Positions 1 to 8,715 of a stretch of DNA of 54,233 nucleotides are shown piece after piece; within the stretch, counting starts at the first letter, position 1; each line of letters begins with the position of its first letter. Both the position numbers and the translations under genes were made by a program. The notes under the pieces were generated by a model. That model worked only from the letters and a program-made list of their open reading frames with translations, was not told the origin of the DNA and ran no database searches. The DNA is taken from assembly GCF_000772935.1 (NCBI RefSeq), contig NZ_JPVR01000055.1, forward strand, positions 1 to 54,233. The letters run 5' to 3'. Origin of the DNA: Lysinibacillus boronitolerans JCM 21713 = 10a = NBRC 103108. Its GTDB lineage: Bacteria > Bacillota > Bacilli > Bacillales_A > Planococcaceae.

Positions 1-41
1 AGTTGGGGGCTTCCCCCTGTGAGAGTAGGACGTCGCTAGGC
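1..41 (+). rRNA. rrf: 5S rRNA, 3' end (partial)
   Basis: The first 41 bases match the conserved 3' part of Bacillales 5S rRNA (GAGAGTAGGACG motif at 21-32, closing CTAGGC). A terminator follows at once. The rest of the gene, and presumably the rRNA operon, lies left of the window. Confidence 0.85.
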
Positions 42-49
42 AAATGAAA

Positions 50-78
50 CAGTCAGCTGTGTGCTGACTGTTTTTTTA
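50..78 (+). terminator. Terminator of the rRNA operon
   Basis: An 8-bp inverted repeat (50-57 with 63-70) is followed by seven T residues. It lies right after the 5S rRNA end, as expected for a Rho-independent rrn terminator. Confidence 0.85.
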
Positions 79-86
79 TATTAATG

Positions 87-121
87 AAAAGAGTAATTAC
101 AGTCATTGTAATTACTCTTTA
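87..121. terminator. Bidirectional terminator between rrn and the aminopeptidase gene
   Basis: A perfect 10-bp inverted repeat (91-100 with 108-117) is flanked by AAAA on the left and TTT on the right. It can end the minus-strand peptidase transcript and back up the rRNA terminator. Confidence 0.7.
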
Positions 122-127
122 AAATGT

Positions 128-1192
128 CTATAAAATAATAAGTTCTCTAGGAGAGTGGGTAATGACTTCAACGCCTTCTTTTGTAACGATAATATCATCC
201 TCGATACGAACACCACCTACATTCGGTATATAAATACCCGGTTCTACTGTTAGTACCATATTCTCTTCTAAAATGTCTTTACATATGGTAGACATAAATA
301 TATTTTCATGGATATCTAAGCCTATGCCATGTCCTGTACCATGTCCGTAATTTTGTCCATATCCCTTTGCAGTAATGTAGTCTCGTGTATAACGATCTGC
401 CTCTTGTCCAGTAATACCAGGTTTGATATTGGAAAGGGCATGTTGTAAGGCATAATGGACTATTTGATATACTTCTTTTAATTGCTCTAATGGTTCTCCA
501 ACAGCAATCGTTCTTGTCATATCAGAACGATAGCCTTGATAGTAAGCACCAAAATCCATTGTCAGCATATCACCTTGCTCCACTATTTTAGACGATGCTA
601 CGCCATGTGGGAGTGCTGAGCGATGGCCAGAAGCAATAATCATATCGAAGGCTGCACCCGTTGCACCATTTTTGCGCATATGAGACTCTAATTCATAGGC
701 TATCTCAAGTTCTGAAATACCAGGTTTGATGAATGTCAGAATATGATTAAATGCCTCATCAGAAATCCATGCTGCTTTTTTAATTATTTCAATTTCTTCT
801 GGCGTTTTAATCATCCGTAAATCTTCTACAATAGTAGGCATTGGTTTTAATATGGCTGTCAATTTGCTTTTCATTAATTGATAGCTGTAATAAGTAACAT
901 GATGTTGCTCAAAACCAACTGTTTGAATTGATTCCTGTTCAAAAATTTCCTGAATGGTTTCATATAAACGGTTGCGATCAATCTCTAGTACTTCAAAGGT
1001 GTCACATTGATTTGTTGCTTGCTGTGTATAGCGGAAGTCTACTAATAAAAGTGCGCGCGTCTTCGTTACGATAACTGTACCTGCACTACCTGTAAAACCG
1101 GTTAGATAGCGACGATTTTGAGCATTTGTAATAATAATTGCATCGGTTTCGTGTAGCTGTAAGGCTGCTTGTAATTGCTCTAATTTTGGCAT
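128..1192 (-). CDS. M24 family Xaa-Pro aminopeptidase/dipeptidase
   Basis: This 354-residue protein is a cytoplasmic metallopeptidase predicted to remove residues next to proline from peptides. An N-terminal creatinase-like domain (about 1-125) precedes the pita-bread catalytic domain. The expected di-metal ligands are visible: D213 and D224 (MDFG...RSDMTRT), H288 (GHGTGHGIG), E317 (VEPGIY) and E331 (RIEDD). Length and motifs fit the YqhT/PapA type of Bacillus. The ATG at 1192 has an AAAGGGGG ribosome binding site. It stands alone, transcribed towards the rRNA operon. The exact substrate (dipeptide or longer) cannot be told from sequence. Confidence 0.9.
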   Translation of the reverse strand: MPKLEQLQAALQLHETDAIIITNAQNRRYLTGFTGSAGTVIVTKTRALLLVDFRYTQQATNQCDTFEVLEIDRNRLYETIQEIFEQESIQTVGFEQHHVTYYSYQLMKSKLTAILKPMPTIVEDLRMIKTPEEIEIIKKAAWISDEAFNHILTFIKPGISELEIAYELESHMRKNGATGAAFDMIIASGHRSALPHGVASSKIVEQGDMLTMDFGAYYQGYRSDMTRTIAVGEPLEQLKEVYQIVHYALQHALSNIKPGITGQEADRYTRDYITAKGYGQNYGHGTGHGIGLDIHENIFMSTICKDILEENMVLTVEPGIYIPNVGGVRIEDDIIVTKEGVEVITHSPRELIIL

Positions 1193-1360
1193 GTTATGTT
1201 TCCCCCTTTAAAGTTAAATATACTGCAAAATATGCATTATGTTTAGAGCTTATATAAAATTAAGAAGTTGATTGTATAGAAAATTCATTACAAGATAAGG
1301 TCTATTTTCTAGTTAAGAGAGTATTGGAAAATATATTAAGGGAAAATATAAAAATAGATA

Positions 1361-1389
1361 TTGCATATCTATGTTTTCTATGATATATT
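1361..1389 (+). promoter_or_regulatory. Promoter of tRNA-Asp
   Basis: TTGCAT at 1361-1366, a 17-bp spacer and TATATT at 1384-1389 form a good sigma-A promoter 18 bases before the mature tRNA start. Confidence 0.6.
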
Positions 1390-1406
1390 TATAAATGTCT
1401 TAAAGA

Positions 1407-1482
1407 GGTCCCGTGGTGTAGCGGTTAACATGCCTGCCTGTCACGCAGGAGATCGCCGGTTCGATCCCGGTCGGGACCGCCA
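1407..1482 (+). tRNA. tRNA-Asp (anticodon GUC)
   Basis: A complete 76-nt cloverleaf. The acceptor stem pairs 1407-1413 with 1472-1478. The anticodon stem pairs 1433-1437 with 1445-1449 and presents GTC at 1440-1442. The T loop reads GGTTCGATCC and the CCA end is encoded at 1480-1482. Confidence 0.98.
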
Positions 1483-1498
1483 TTTAAATTGATATTAC

Positions 1499-1533
1499 AG
1501 TCCTTATGATTTTACATCATAAGGACTTTTTAT
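1499..1533 (+). terminator. Terminator after tRNA-Asp
   Basis: A perfect 12-bp inverted repeat (1499-1510 with 1516-1527) is followed by a T-rich tract, so the tRNA appears to be a single-gene transcript. Confidence 0.85.
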
Positions 1534-1948
1534 ATTTTATCGGAGTATGGATCCAATTCATCATTCAGGAGCTTATTAGGAAACCTAAGTAGAAATTTTA
1601 TGACAAATGAATAACTCCTAAAGGATCAACCTCGCCTAGTAGAAACAAAGGGGCTAAAAGTATAACAATCTGTGAAGTATTTGAGACCAACCTCCCTTTA
1701 TTATTTCATAAACAACATCTATTTCCCCAAAAGCATCTCAATCGTGTCTAAAAAACGGCTTAATCTTCGTGAAATAATTGATATTATTTACATAAATATA
1801 ATTATTTGTATTTATTTAACATTATCTAAAAATAGTAAAAATTACCGATAAATGATAGCGTTTCTATAAGGTAAAATTAGATGTGTTTCTAATATAAAGA
1901 TTAGGGGTAAAAAGTAGAAGTAATCGGATTGGCTACGGAGGTGTTTAT
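1534..1948. other. Intergenic stretch with no convincing gene
   Basis: About 400 AT-rich bases separate the tRNA terminator from the lipoprotein gene. Short minus-strand open stretches around 1560-1770 are broken by stops and have no start with a ribosome binding site. Apart from a possible sigma-B promoter at its right end I see nothing here. Confidence 0.4.
1885..1910 (+). promoter_or_regulatory. Possible sigma-B promoter of the lipoprotein gene
   Basis: GTTTCT (1885-1890), a 14-bp spacer and GGGTAA (1905-1910) resemble the sigma-B pattern GTTT-N13-15-GGGTAT. It lies about 40 bases before the start codon. This rests on pattern similarity only. Confidence 0.3.
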
Positions 1949-2287
1949 ATGAGCAAAGATTATTCTTTTAAAAGTATTTATTTACCTTTGCTTATTGGTT
2001 CCATGATAATGATGGTAGGCTGTGGAGATCCTATTATAGAGATTGAAGAATCAAATGCGTATCACTGGCAAAAAAATATGAACGAAGTAGAATTTGAGAA
2101 ATTAAAAAATGATATGTCATATATTGAGGTAGTAAAAGCAGCAGGCGGCGCAGGTAAAAAGATCAAAAATAATGAATATCGTTGGAATGATGAAATCTTG
2201 ATGACACAGGCCTATATAGTGAAATTTAAGGATGATAAACTAGTTGACAAAGAAATCATAGCAGTGAAAGGTCATTCAAAAAGATAA
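1949..2287 (+). CDS. Small lipoprotein, SmpA/BLIP-like fold suspected
   Basis: A 112-residue protein with a type II signal peptide: basic start, hydrophobic stretch about 10-24, and lipobox MVGC with the lipidated Cys at residue 25. The mature part has a Y-I-E-V-V-K-A-A-G-G-A-G pattern like that of SmpA/BLIP-type lipoproteins, where two such repeats pair; only one is obvious here. It probably sits on the outer face of the membrane. An AGGTG ribosome binding site precedes the ATG, and a terminator follows, so it is monocistronic. No specific function is recognised. Confidence 0.7.
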   Translation: MSKDYSFKSIYLPLLIGSMIMMVGCGDPIIEIEESNAYHWQKNMNEVEFEKLKNDMSYIEVVKAAGGAGKKIKNNEYRWNDEILMTQAYIVKFKDDKLVDKEIIAVKGHSKR

Positions 2288-2295
2288 ATCGTTGT

Positions 2296-2326
2296 CACGT
2301 CTTCGTAAATGAAGACGTGTTTTTTC
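2296..2326 (+). terminator. Terminator of the lipoprotein gene
   Basis: A 9-bp perfect inverted repeat (2296-2304 with 2311-2319) is followed by six T residues. Confidence 0.85.
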
Positions 2327-2468
2327 ATTTAAATAAGCAACCTATGTATTGAATTAGGCTTTTTAACGACGACATTCTAAGTAGGATATAAATGATATTG
2401 GATGCTTTGAACATTTTCGCTAGTTTAGGTAAACTAGAGGTAATGTAGTGATGAGAGGAAAAATGAGA

Positions 2469-2918
2469 ATGTATGAAATAATCATGAATTCAGTTGATGA
2501 TACAGAACGTTTTGCTATGGCACTTGCCAATTTACTAGAAGCTCAAGATACGATTACATTAGAAGGAGATTTGGGCGCAGGCAAGACAACGTTTACGAAG
2601 GCCTTAGCAAAGGGGCTTGGTGTGAAGAGAACAGTCAACAGTCCAACATTTACGATTGTTAAACAGTATGAAGGACGTTTACCCTTCAATCATTTAGATG
2701 TATATCGTCTGGCTGAAAGTGACGAGGACCTTGGTTGGGATGAATTATTTTATGGAGATGCAGTATCAGTGGTAGAGTGGGCGCATTTAATTGAACAGGA
2801 TTTGCCACAGAATCGATTAGCGATAGAGATTTACCGAATCGGAGATAATGAACGACGTTTTGTGTTAATACCTACTGGGGAACGCTATAAGGCGCTATGT
2901 GAGGAGCTAATGAAATGA
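2469..2918 (+). CDS. tsaE: TsaE, ATPase for tRNA t6A synthesis
   Basis: TsaE (YdiB) is the P-loop ATPase that drives the TsaB-TsaD-TsaE complex, which adds threonylcarbamoyl to A37 of ANN-decoding tRNAs. The protein has the Walker A motif GDLGAGKTT, the NSPTF segment, and the family motifs HLDVYR and VEWAHL. I place the start at the ATG at 2469 because AGAGG at 2454-2458 is about ten bases upstream; GTG 2448, ATG 2451 and ATG 2463 are in-frame alternatives that add up to seven residues. It is the first gene of a tight operon and overlaps tsaB by four bases (ATGA). Confidence 0.93.
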   Translation: MYEIIMNSVDDTERFAMALANLLEAQDTITLEGDLGAGKTTFTKALAKGLGVKRTVNSPTFTIVKQYEGRLPFNHLDVYRLAESDEDLGWDELFYGDAVSVVEWAHLIEQDLPQNRLAIEIYRIGDNERRFVLIPTGERYKALCEELMK

Positions 2919-3622
2919 TTTGGTTAGGAATAGAAACAGCGAATACACCACTTTCCGTTGCTATTGTGAGGGATGGAAAAGTGGTAGCCGAGATGGTGCA
3001 AAATATAAAATTAACGCATTCTGCTGGCGCAATGCCCGCTATCGAAGAAATATTAGCAAGAGCAGGCTTAAAGGCAGGCGACTTGGATGTGATTGCGGTG
3101 TCTGAAGGTCCAGGTTCGTATACAGGTGTCCGCATAGGTGTGACATTAGCGAAAACCCTAGCTTGGACATTACAGATACCTTTAGTTGGCGTCTCTAGCT
3201 TAAAAGCATTAGCTGCAAATGCTACCCTTTATAATGGATTCATTTGTCCAATTTTTGATGCAAGAAGAGACAATGTTTATACAGCTGTTTATCAAGGAAT
3301 GACACTAGAGGCTCTTGTGGAAGATCATCATGCACATATCGCTGATTTATTAGAACGTTTAAGGGCATTAGATGCACCTATTTTATTTGTAGGAACAGAT
3401 GTGGGCATTTTTTGGGATAACATCGTAGAAGAGCTTGGTGATAACGCTTTGCGTGCACCTTTTAGTCTTGACTTGCCACGTGCAACGGAAGTTATTCGTG
3501 TAGGAACTAAAGTGGAGTTACCGAGTGTTGAAGCTACTCATCACTTTGTACCACAATATAAACGAATTGCAGAGGCTGAAGCAAATTGGCTGAAAGAACA
3601 GAAGGAGAAAGAACATGAGTAG
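2915..3622 (+). CDS. tsaB: TsaB, t6A synthesis scaffold protein
   Basis: TsaB (YdiC) is an ASKHA-fold partner of TsaD in t6A synthesis; it helps assemble the catalytic complex but has no catalytic metal site. The 235-residue protein starts IETANTPLSVAI and carries SEGPGSYTGVRIG, the hallmark of the family. The HxxxH metal motif of TsaD is absent, as expected. It overlaps tsaE by four bases and rimI by eight, so the operon is probably translationally coupled. The ribosome binding site is GGAGC inside tsaE. Confidence 0.93.
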   Translation: MIWLGIETANTPLSVAIVRDGKVVAEMVQNIKLTHSAGAMPAIEEILARAGLKAGDLDVIAVSEGPGSYTGVRIGVTLAKTLAWTLQIPLVGVSSLKALAANATLYNGFICPIFDARRDNVYTAVYQGMTLEALVEDHHAHIADLLERLRALDAPILFVGTDVGIFWDNIVEELGDNALRAPFSLDLPRATEVIRVGTKVELPSVEATHHFVPQYKRIAEAEANWLKEQKEKEHE

Positions 3623-4070
3623 TGATGTAACTTATCGTAAAATGGTTTCTGATGATGTACCAGCAGTTTATGAAATTGAAGTAGCTTCATTTCCTGTACC
3701 TTGGACGTTGGATTCCTTTTACTATGAAGTGCATGAAAATCAGTATGCTCATTATGTGCTGGCTGTGGATGCAAATGGAAGTATTATTGGTTTTTGTGGG
3801 ATGTGGATGGTTATAGATGCAGCCCAAATTACGAATGTAGCTGTTATTGAGGGTGCTCGTGGTCGAGGTATAGGCGAGGGATTAATGCGTGAGGCGATGC
3901 AAATAGCTCGTTTACATGGAATGGAGGTTATGACATTGGAGGTACGTGTAACGAACACCGTTGCACAAAATCTTTATCGCAAGCTTCAATTCCAAGATGG
4001 TGGTATACGGAAAGGCTATTATACTGATAACGGGGAGGATGCCCTTGTCATGTGGGTGAATTTACAATGA
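3615..4070 (+). CDS. rimI: RimI, ribosomal protein N-acetyltransferase
   Basis: A 151-residue GNAT-fold enzyme (YdiD in Bacillus). RimI acetylates the N-terminal residue of ribosomal protein bS18 using acetyl-CoA. The acetyl-CoA loop is seen as [12 protein letters not shown] at about 76-87, followed by [18 protein letters not shown], typical of RimI. It starts at an ATG with AGAAGGAGAAAG upstream. It overlaps tsaB, and its stop overlaps the tsaD start (ATGA), so the four genes form one operon. Confidence 0.9.
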   Translation: MSSDVTYRKMVSDDVPAVYEIEVASFPVPWTLDSFYYEVHENQYAHYVLAVDANGSIIGFCGMWMVIDAAQITNVAVIEGARGRGIGEGLMREAMQIARLHGMEVMTLEVRVTNTVAQNLYRKLQFQDGGIRKGYYTDNGEDALVMWVNLQ

Positions 4071-5083
4071 ATAATGGAATGATATTAGCAATAGAATCAA
4101 GCTGTGATGAAACAGCTGCAGCGATTATTCGAAATGGTCATGAAATCGTGTCGAATGTTGTTGCTTCTCAAATAGAGAGTCATAAGCGTTTTGGTGGAGT
4201 TGTCCCAGAAATTGCATCACGCCATCATGTTGAACAAATTACGATGGTAATTGAAGAAGCTTTAGCTCAAGCAAATCTAAAGCCGTCAGATTTGGATGCG
4301 GTTGCTGTTACAGAGGGTCCAGGTCTTGTAGGGGCATTGTTGATTGGCATTAATGCGGCGAAGGCTTTTGCCTTTGCGAACAGCTTACCCATTGTGGGTG
4401 TACATCATATTGCAGGTCATATTTATGCCAATGCGCTTGTTCAGCCAATGGAGTTCCCTTTATTAGCACTAGTAGTTTCAGGCGGTCATACAGAGCTTGT
4501 CTATATGAAGGAGCATGGTTCTTTTGAGGTCATTGGTGAAACACGAGATGATGCAGCTGGTGAAGCATATGATAAAGTGGCACGTGTTTTAAATTTACCT
4601 TATCCTGGTGGGCCACATATTGATCGTCTTGCTCATGAGGAAGGAGAGGCTGTGCCTTTTCCAAGAGTATGGTTGGAAGAGGATTCGTATGATTTTAGCT
4701 TTAGCGGTTTAAAATCAGCTGTCATCAATTATAAACATAATATGGATCAACGAGGTGAAGCCATTTCACCAGCAGCTGTTGCCAAGGGCTTTCAGGAAAG
4801 TGTTGTTGAAGTACTGACAGCTAAAACATTGCGTGCTGCTCGTGAGTATCAGGTGAAACAGGTTATTGCAGCTGGAGGTGTAGCCGCAAATAAAGGTTTG
4901 CGAACTTCTTTGGAGGCTGTATTTGAAGAGGAAGGTATCCCGTTTTTTGTACCACCGCTTAAATTATGTACTGATAATGCGGCAATGATTGGCGCAGCTG
5001 CTATGCCGATGTATGAGGCTGGTATTCGAGGAAACTTAATGATGAATGGACGTCCAGGAATGGAGTTAAAATCCTGGATATAG
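4067..5083 (+). CDS. tsaD: TsaD, tRNA threonylcarbamoyladenosine transferase subunit
   Basis: TsaD (Gcp, YdiE) transfers the threonylcarbamoyl group from its AMP adduct to A37 of tRNA. The 338-residue protein shows the ASKHA start [10 protein letters not shown], the [12 protein letters not shown] loop, the Fe/Zn-binding HHIAGH motif (H114 and H118), SGGHTEL, and the C-terminal CTDNAAMIG with its conserved Asp. I chose the ATG at 4067, which overlaps the rimI stop; a GTG at 4052 would add five residues. It ends the tsaE-tsaB-rimI-tsaD operon and is followed by a terminator. Confidence 0.95.
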   Translation: MNNGMILAIESSCDETAAAIIRNGHEIVSNVVASQIESHKRFGGVVPEIASRHHVEQITMVIEEALAQANLKPSDLDAVAVTEGPGLVGALLIGINAAKAFAFANSLPIVGVHHIAGHIYANALVQPMEFPLLALVVSGGHTELVYMKEHGSFEVIGETRDDAAGEAYDKVARVLNLPYPGGPHIDRLAHEEGEAVPFPRVWLEEDSYDFSFSGLKSAVINYKHNMDQRGEAISPAAVAKGFQESVVEVLTAKTLRAAREYQVKQVIAAGGVAANKGLRTSLEAVFEEEGIPFFVPPLKLCTDNAAMIGAAAMPMYEAGIRGNLMMNGRPGMELKSWI

Positions 5084-5090
5084 TATGGAA

Positions 5091-5124
5091 AAGAGGTATC
5101 TATATTTTTAGATATCTCTTTTTA
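5091..5124 (+). terminator. Terminator of the tsa operon
   Basis: A 12-base inverted repeat (5091-5102 with 5109-5120, one G-T pair) is followed by a T run. Confidence 0.8.
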
Positions 5125-5208
5125 ATTGTCGAATAATTGTTGATAAAAAGGAACGGTGCTAAGGGAATAATAAGTAAAAACAACTAAATTGACAAATTTT
5201 TCAGAAAA

Positions 5209-5411
5209 TTATCCACAGGTAAAAGAGCGAAATAAATAGCGAACACGCGTACTTATACACAAATTGTTGATAACTTGTGTATAACTTGTGATTATTCAAT
5301 ATATAGTAGCTTGTTTTATACGTTACAATGTGGATAAAATAATTTTTTATTGTGGACAGTGTGGAAAACTCTGTTGATATGTTGGTATTACTAGATTTAT
5401 AGTGTGTATAA
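5209..5411. promoter_or_regulatory. DnaA-box cluster between tsaD and the ABC-F gene
   Basis: Within 203 bases there are five matches to TTATNCACA: plus strand at 5209-5217 (TTATCCACA) and 5253-5261 (TTATACACA); minus strand at 5276-5284 (TTATACACA), 5329-5337 (TTATCCACA) and 5403-5411 (TTATACACA). One-mismatch boxes lie at 5265-5273 (TTATCAACA) and 5360-5368 (TTTTCCACA), both minus. The region is AT-rich, lies between two terminators and has no gene. Such density is far above chance and points to DnaA binding outside oriC. I recall a DnaA-box cluster in the equivalent gcp-ydiF gap of B. subtilis, but could not check it here. Confidence 0.75.
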
Positions 5412-5476
5412 AACTGTGGGCATTTTTTGTCGAAAAATAGCACTTGACCAATATATATGAAAAATGAAGACAAGTA

Positions 5477-5507
5477 AAGAAAATGCCATGTGAAAGGTCA
5501 CATGGCT
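5477..5507 (-). terminator. Terminator of the ABC-F gene
   Basis: A perfect 9-bp inverted repeat (5485-5493 with 5498-5506) is followed on the minus strand by a T-rich tract (5484 down to 5477). Confidence 0.75.
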
Positions 5508-5514
5508 TACATCT

Positions 5515-7458
5515 TTACATATTAATATTTTCGAGTTCTTCATTTAACTCAAGCCATTCTAATACTAATAGCTCATGCTGTTCTTTAGCAGTTGCTAATT
5601 CGTCTTGAAGCATTGAAATTTTTTCATGGTCAGTGAAAATGGCAGAGTCACATAGAGCCTCTTCTAGGCTTGCAACAATAGCAGATGTTTCTTGCATCTT
5701 GCTTTCTAAATCTTCGATCGTACGTCTAATTTGACGTTCACGTTTTTTTGCCTCTTTATCTATTTTTGATGTAGACGTTTTATCAGGCAGATCTTGCTGT
5801 ACTTGGGGTTGAGAGGCAGCATTCATTTGTGCTAGTTCCAATAGTTCCTGCTTTTTCTCTATATAATAATCGTAGTCACCTAAATATTCAAAAGAACCCG
5901 TTCCAGACAACTCCACCACTTTCGTCGCAATACGATTAATGAAGTAACGGTCATGTGAGACAAATAGAAGCGTACCAGGGTAATCAATTAAAGCATTTTC
6001 TAAAACCTCTTTGCTATCTAAGTCTAAATGGTTGGTAGGCTCATCGAGAATTAAGAAATTAGCCTTTTGCATCATTAGCTTTGCGAGCGCAAGGCGTGCT
6101 TTCTCGCCACCCGATAAAGAGGATACTGCTTTATCCACATCTTCACCACTAAAAAGAAAACGGCCTAATACAGTACGAATATCTTTTTCGTTCATGAGTG
6201 GCCATTCATCCCATAATTCTTTCAGGACACTCTTATTACTCGAGAGCTTTGCTTGCTCTTGATCATAATAGCCAATTTGTACATTCGTCCCATAACGAAT
6301 ACTGCCTGCAAGAGGGGCTAAATCCTTTACAATTGTTTTTAATAATGTCGATTTACCAACTCCATTTGGACCAACAAGGGCAATCCGATCCTCGCGAAAA
6401 GTGCGAAGGTTTATCCCACTAGAAATGGTACGATCATTATAACCAATCGTTAATTCGTCAACAGATAAAACATCATTTCCACTTTGACGTTCAATCGAGA
6501 AACCGAAACTAGCGGATTTCTCATCACCGTCCGGGGATTCCATCCACTCTGTACGTTCAAGCATTTTACGTCGACTTTGTGCCATTTTTGTTGTAGAAGC
6601 ACGTGCAATATTTTTTTGGATAAAATCCTCTAGCTTGGCCTTTTCATCTTGCTGACGTTCATAGAGTTTGACATCACGTTCATAATTTTTAGCTTTTTCA
6701 TCTAAATAAGCACTATAATTACCAGGATATTTGGTAACACGATGACGGGATACTTCGTAGACAATAGAAACGACTTGGTCTAAGAAGTAGCGGTCATGGG
6801 AAACAATTAATATTGCGCCTTCATAGCCCTTTAAATAGGATTCCAACCAAGATAATGTTTCGATATCTAAATGGTTAGTAGGCTCATCGAGAATTAAAAG
6901 ATCTGGTTTACTAAGTAAGAGCTTAGCAAGTGCTAAACGTGTGCGTTGTCCACCAGATAAGGAACTGATGGGTTTGTCATAGTCTTCGGAATAAAATTGC
7001 ATACCATGAAGGACTGATCGTATGTCTGATTCATATTGATAACCACCTGCATCCTTGAACGTATGCTGTAATTGATCGTATTCCGACATAACTTTCGCAT
7101 ACATAGTAGGATTTTCATAAACAGTAGGATCAGCCATTTGTTGTTCAAGTGAGCGTAGGAGCTGTTCTTGTGCTAAAAGTGATTCGAAAATAGTCATCAT
7201 TTCATTCCAAATCGTTAGCGTAGAGTTTAATCCTGCATGTTGCTCTAAATAGCCTATTTGAATACCCTTTGGGATAATGATATCGCCTGAATCATAGGAC
7301 ATTTGACCAGCAATTATTTTTAATAAAGTAGATTTACCTGCACCGTTTCGTCCTACTAAGGCAACACGGTCACGGTGTTGAACTTCTAATTTAACACCAC
7401 TTAAAATTTCATCTGCAAGAAAGGATTTAGTTAGTTGATTGACCTGTAAAACAATCAT
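5515..7458 (-). CDS. ABC-F family ATPase (YdiF-like)
   Basis: A 647-residue soluble protein with two ABC ATPase domains and no membrane segments. Domain 1 has Walker A GRNGAGKST (36-44), signature LSGGQRTR and Walker B LLILDEPTNHLD. Domain 2 has GPNGVGKST, LSGGEKAR and FLILDEPTNHLD. A charged linker joins them, and the C-terminal 100 residues form a coiled coil. ABC-F proteins bind the ribosomal E site and relieve stalling or protect against antibiotics; position and architecture suggest the housekeeping YdiF/Uup type. I start at the ATG at 7458 because GAGG lies seven bases upstream; a GTG at 7467 is in frame but overlaps that site. Confidence 0.92.
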   Translation of the reverse strand: MIVLQVNQLTKSFLADEILSGVKLEVQHRDRVALVGRNGAGKSTLLKIIAGQMSYDSGDIIIPKGIQIGYLEQHAGLNSTLTIWNEMMTIFESLLAQEQLLRSLEQQMADPTVYENPTMYAKVMSEYDQLQHTFKDAGGYQYESDIRSVLHGMQFYSEDYDKPISSLSGGQRTRLALAKLLLSKPDLLILDEPTNHLDIETLSWLESYLKGYEGAILIVSHDRYFLDQVVSIVYEVSRHRVTKYPGNYSAYLDEKAKNYERDVKLYERQQDEKAKLEDFIQKNIARASTTKMAQSRRKMLERTEWMESPDGDEKSASFGFSIERQSGNDVLSVDELTIGYNDRTISSGINLRTFREDRIALVGPNGVGKSTLLKTIVKDLAPLAGSIRYGTNVQIGYYDQEQAKLSSNKSVLKELWDEWPLMNEKDIRTVLGRFLFSGEDVDKAVSSLSGGEKARLALAKLMMQKANFLILDEPTNHLDLDSKEVLENALIDYPGTLLFVSHDRYFINRIATKVVELSGTGSFEYLGDYDYYIEKKQELLELAQMNAASQPQVQQDLPDKTSTSKIDKEAKKRERQIRRTIEDLESKMQETSAIVASLEEALCDSAIFTDHEKISMLQDELATAKEQHELLVLEWLELNEELENINM

Positions 7459-7711
7459 TCTTGACACCTCAATTCTACCTTAGTGTAATGGATGAACGAT
7501 TTGCATGCAATGTCCGTGCTTTACTTATTCCTAGCAGTCATGTAAGATTGAAACGATTTCTTTTTAGTTAGCTGCGTATAAGGCGCCATTAACTAAAGAG
7601 AAATACAGCAGGGGATTGCAAAAATGTTGTATATTGTTAAGGATGAATGTATTAAAATTAGTAGTTAAAGACAGTAAAATTGATGGAGGTACATCATAAG
7701 GAGGAAAAAGT

Positions 7712-8347
7712 TTGAAACAAGAATTAAAAATTCCACAAGCCACTACAAAAAGACTTCCTCTTTACTATCGATTTATTCAAAACTTTGCACAAGAAGGTAT
7801 GGAACGTATTTCGTCGAAGGAATTGAGTGAAGCGATGAAAATAGATTCTGCAACTATTCGCCGTGATTTTTCTTATTTTGGTGCACTTGGGAAAAAGGGT
7901 TATGGCTACGATGTGCAGCATCTATTACAATTTTTTAGCCAGACGCTTGATCAACATGAAACGACAAAAGTAGCGTTAATTGGTGTGGGGAATTTAGGCA
8001 GTGCATTATTAAAATATAATTTTCAAAAAAATCATAATACACATATTGTGGTAGCATTCGATTCAAAAGCACCGAAGGATGGCAAAATGATCAGTAACAT
8101 TCCTGTTTTTCATCCAGATTTATTGGAAGAAAAATATGCAGAATACGGTGCAGAGCTTGCTATTTTAACCGTTTCACCACGCTCCGCTCAAAAAATGGCG
8201 GATCGCTTAGCAGCCATGAATGCAAAGGGAATTTTAAACTTTACGCCAGAGCGATTAACAGTACCTGAAAGAATGCAGCTTTTAACCATCGATTTATCGG
8301 TAGAGTTGCAAGCGCTTATTTATTTAATTCGTAATCAGGAAGAGTGA
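7712..8347 (+). CDS. rex: Rex, redox-sensing transcriptional repressor
   Basis: Rex (YdiH) senses the NADH/NAD+ ratio and represses fermentation and respiration genes when NADH is low. The 211-residue protein has an N-terminal winged helix ([35 protein letters not shown]) and a Rossmann domain with the NAD loop GVGNLG at about 93-98. The start is a TTG at 7712 with a strong AAGGAGGA eight bases upstream; no in-frame ATG fits. I did not see a clear Rex operator in this window. Confidence 0.95.
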   Translation: MKQELKIPQATTKRLPLYYRFIQNFAQEGMERISSKELSEAMKIDSATIRRDFSYFGALGKKGYGYDVQHLLQFFSQTLDQHETTKVALIGVGNLGSALLKYNFQKNHNTHIVVAFDSKAPKDGKMISNIPVFHPDLLEEKYAEYGAELAILTVSPRSAQKMADRLAAMNAKGILNFTPERLTVPERMQLLTIDLSVELQALIYLIRNQEE

Positions 8348-8513
8348 AAACCATACATATTTTTAAGTGTAATTCACCGTTTCTGTCAAGATAGATAATT
8401 TAAATAAAATGGGGTCAAATCAGTGAGAGTGACGAAAAACTTTCACATATAATTAGTTAGCAAAATGGCGAAATATGCGTTAAAATGATGGATATAAAGA
8501 GGAGGTGGCTGTA

Positions 8514-8699
8514 ATGGGTGGTATTGGTCCTATGAGCCTCATTATTATCGGAGTTGTCGCGTTACTAATTTTTGGTCCTAAAAAGTTACCAGAGCTTGGT
8601 AAGGCATTTGGTTCAACACTACGTGAATTCAAAAATGCTACTAAAGGTTTAGCCGACGAAGATGATGATGATAAGAAAAAGAAAGAACTAGATAAGTAA
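8514..8699 (+). CDS. tatA: TatA, twin-arginine translocase pore subunit
   Basis: A 61-residue protein with one N-terminal membrane helix (about residues 5-21), the conserved [14 protein letters not shown] hinge and amphipathic helix, and a charged tail rich in Asp and Lys. It oligomerises to let folded proteins cross the membrane. AGGAGGTGG at 8500-8508 positions the ATG at 8514; a GTG at 8505 overlaps that site and is unlikely. A perfect TATAAT lies at 8448-8453 but without a good -35 box. tatC follows 16 bases later, like the tatAy-tatCy pair of B. subtilis. Confidence 0.95.
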   Translation: MGGIGPMSLIIIGVVALLIFGPKKLPELGKAFGSTLREFKNATKGLADEDDDDKKKKELDK

Positions 8700-8715
8700 G
8701 TTAGGATGTTGAGGA

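Noticed and set aside
1560..1770. Possible remnant gene on the minus strand before the lipoprotein
   Set aside because: Short pieces broken by stops, no recognisable domain.
2872..3135. Minus-strand frame opposite tsaE/tsaB
   Set aside because: Antisense shadow of well-conserved genes. The many similar frames inside groEL, the ABC-F gene and the scaffold gene were rejected for the same reason.
7563..7597. 8-bp inverted repeat between the ABC-F gene and rex, considered as an ABC-F attenuator
   Set aside because: No T run on either strand and a 19-base loop; too weak to call.
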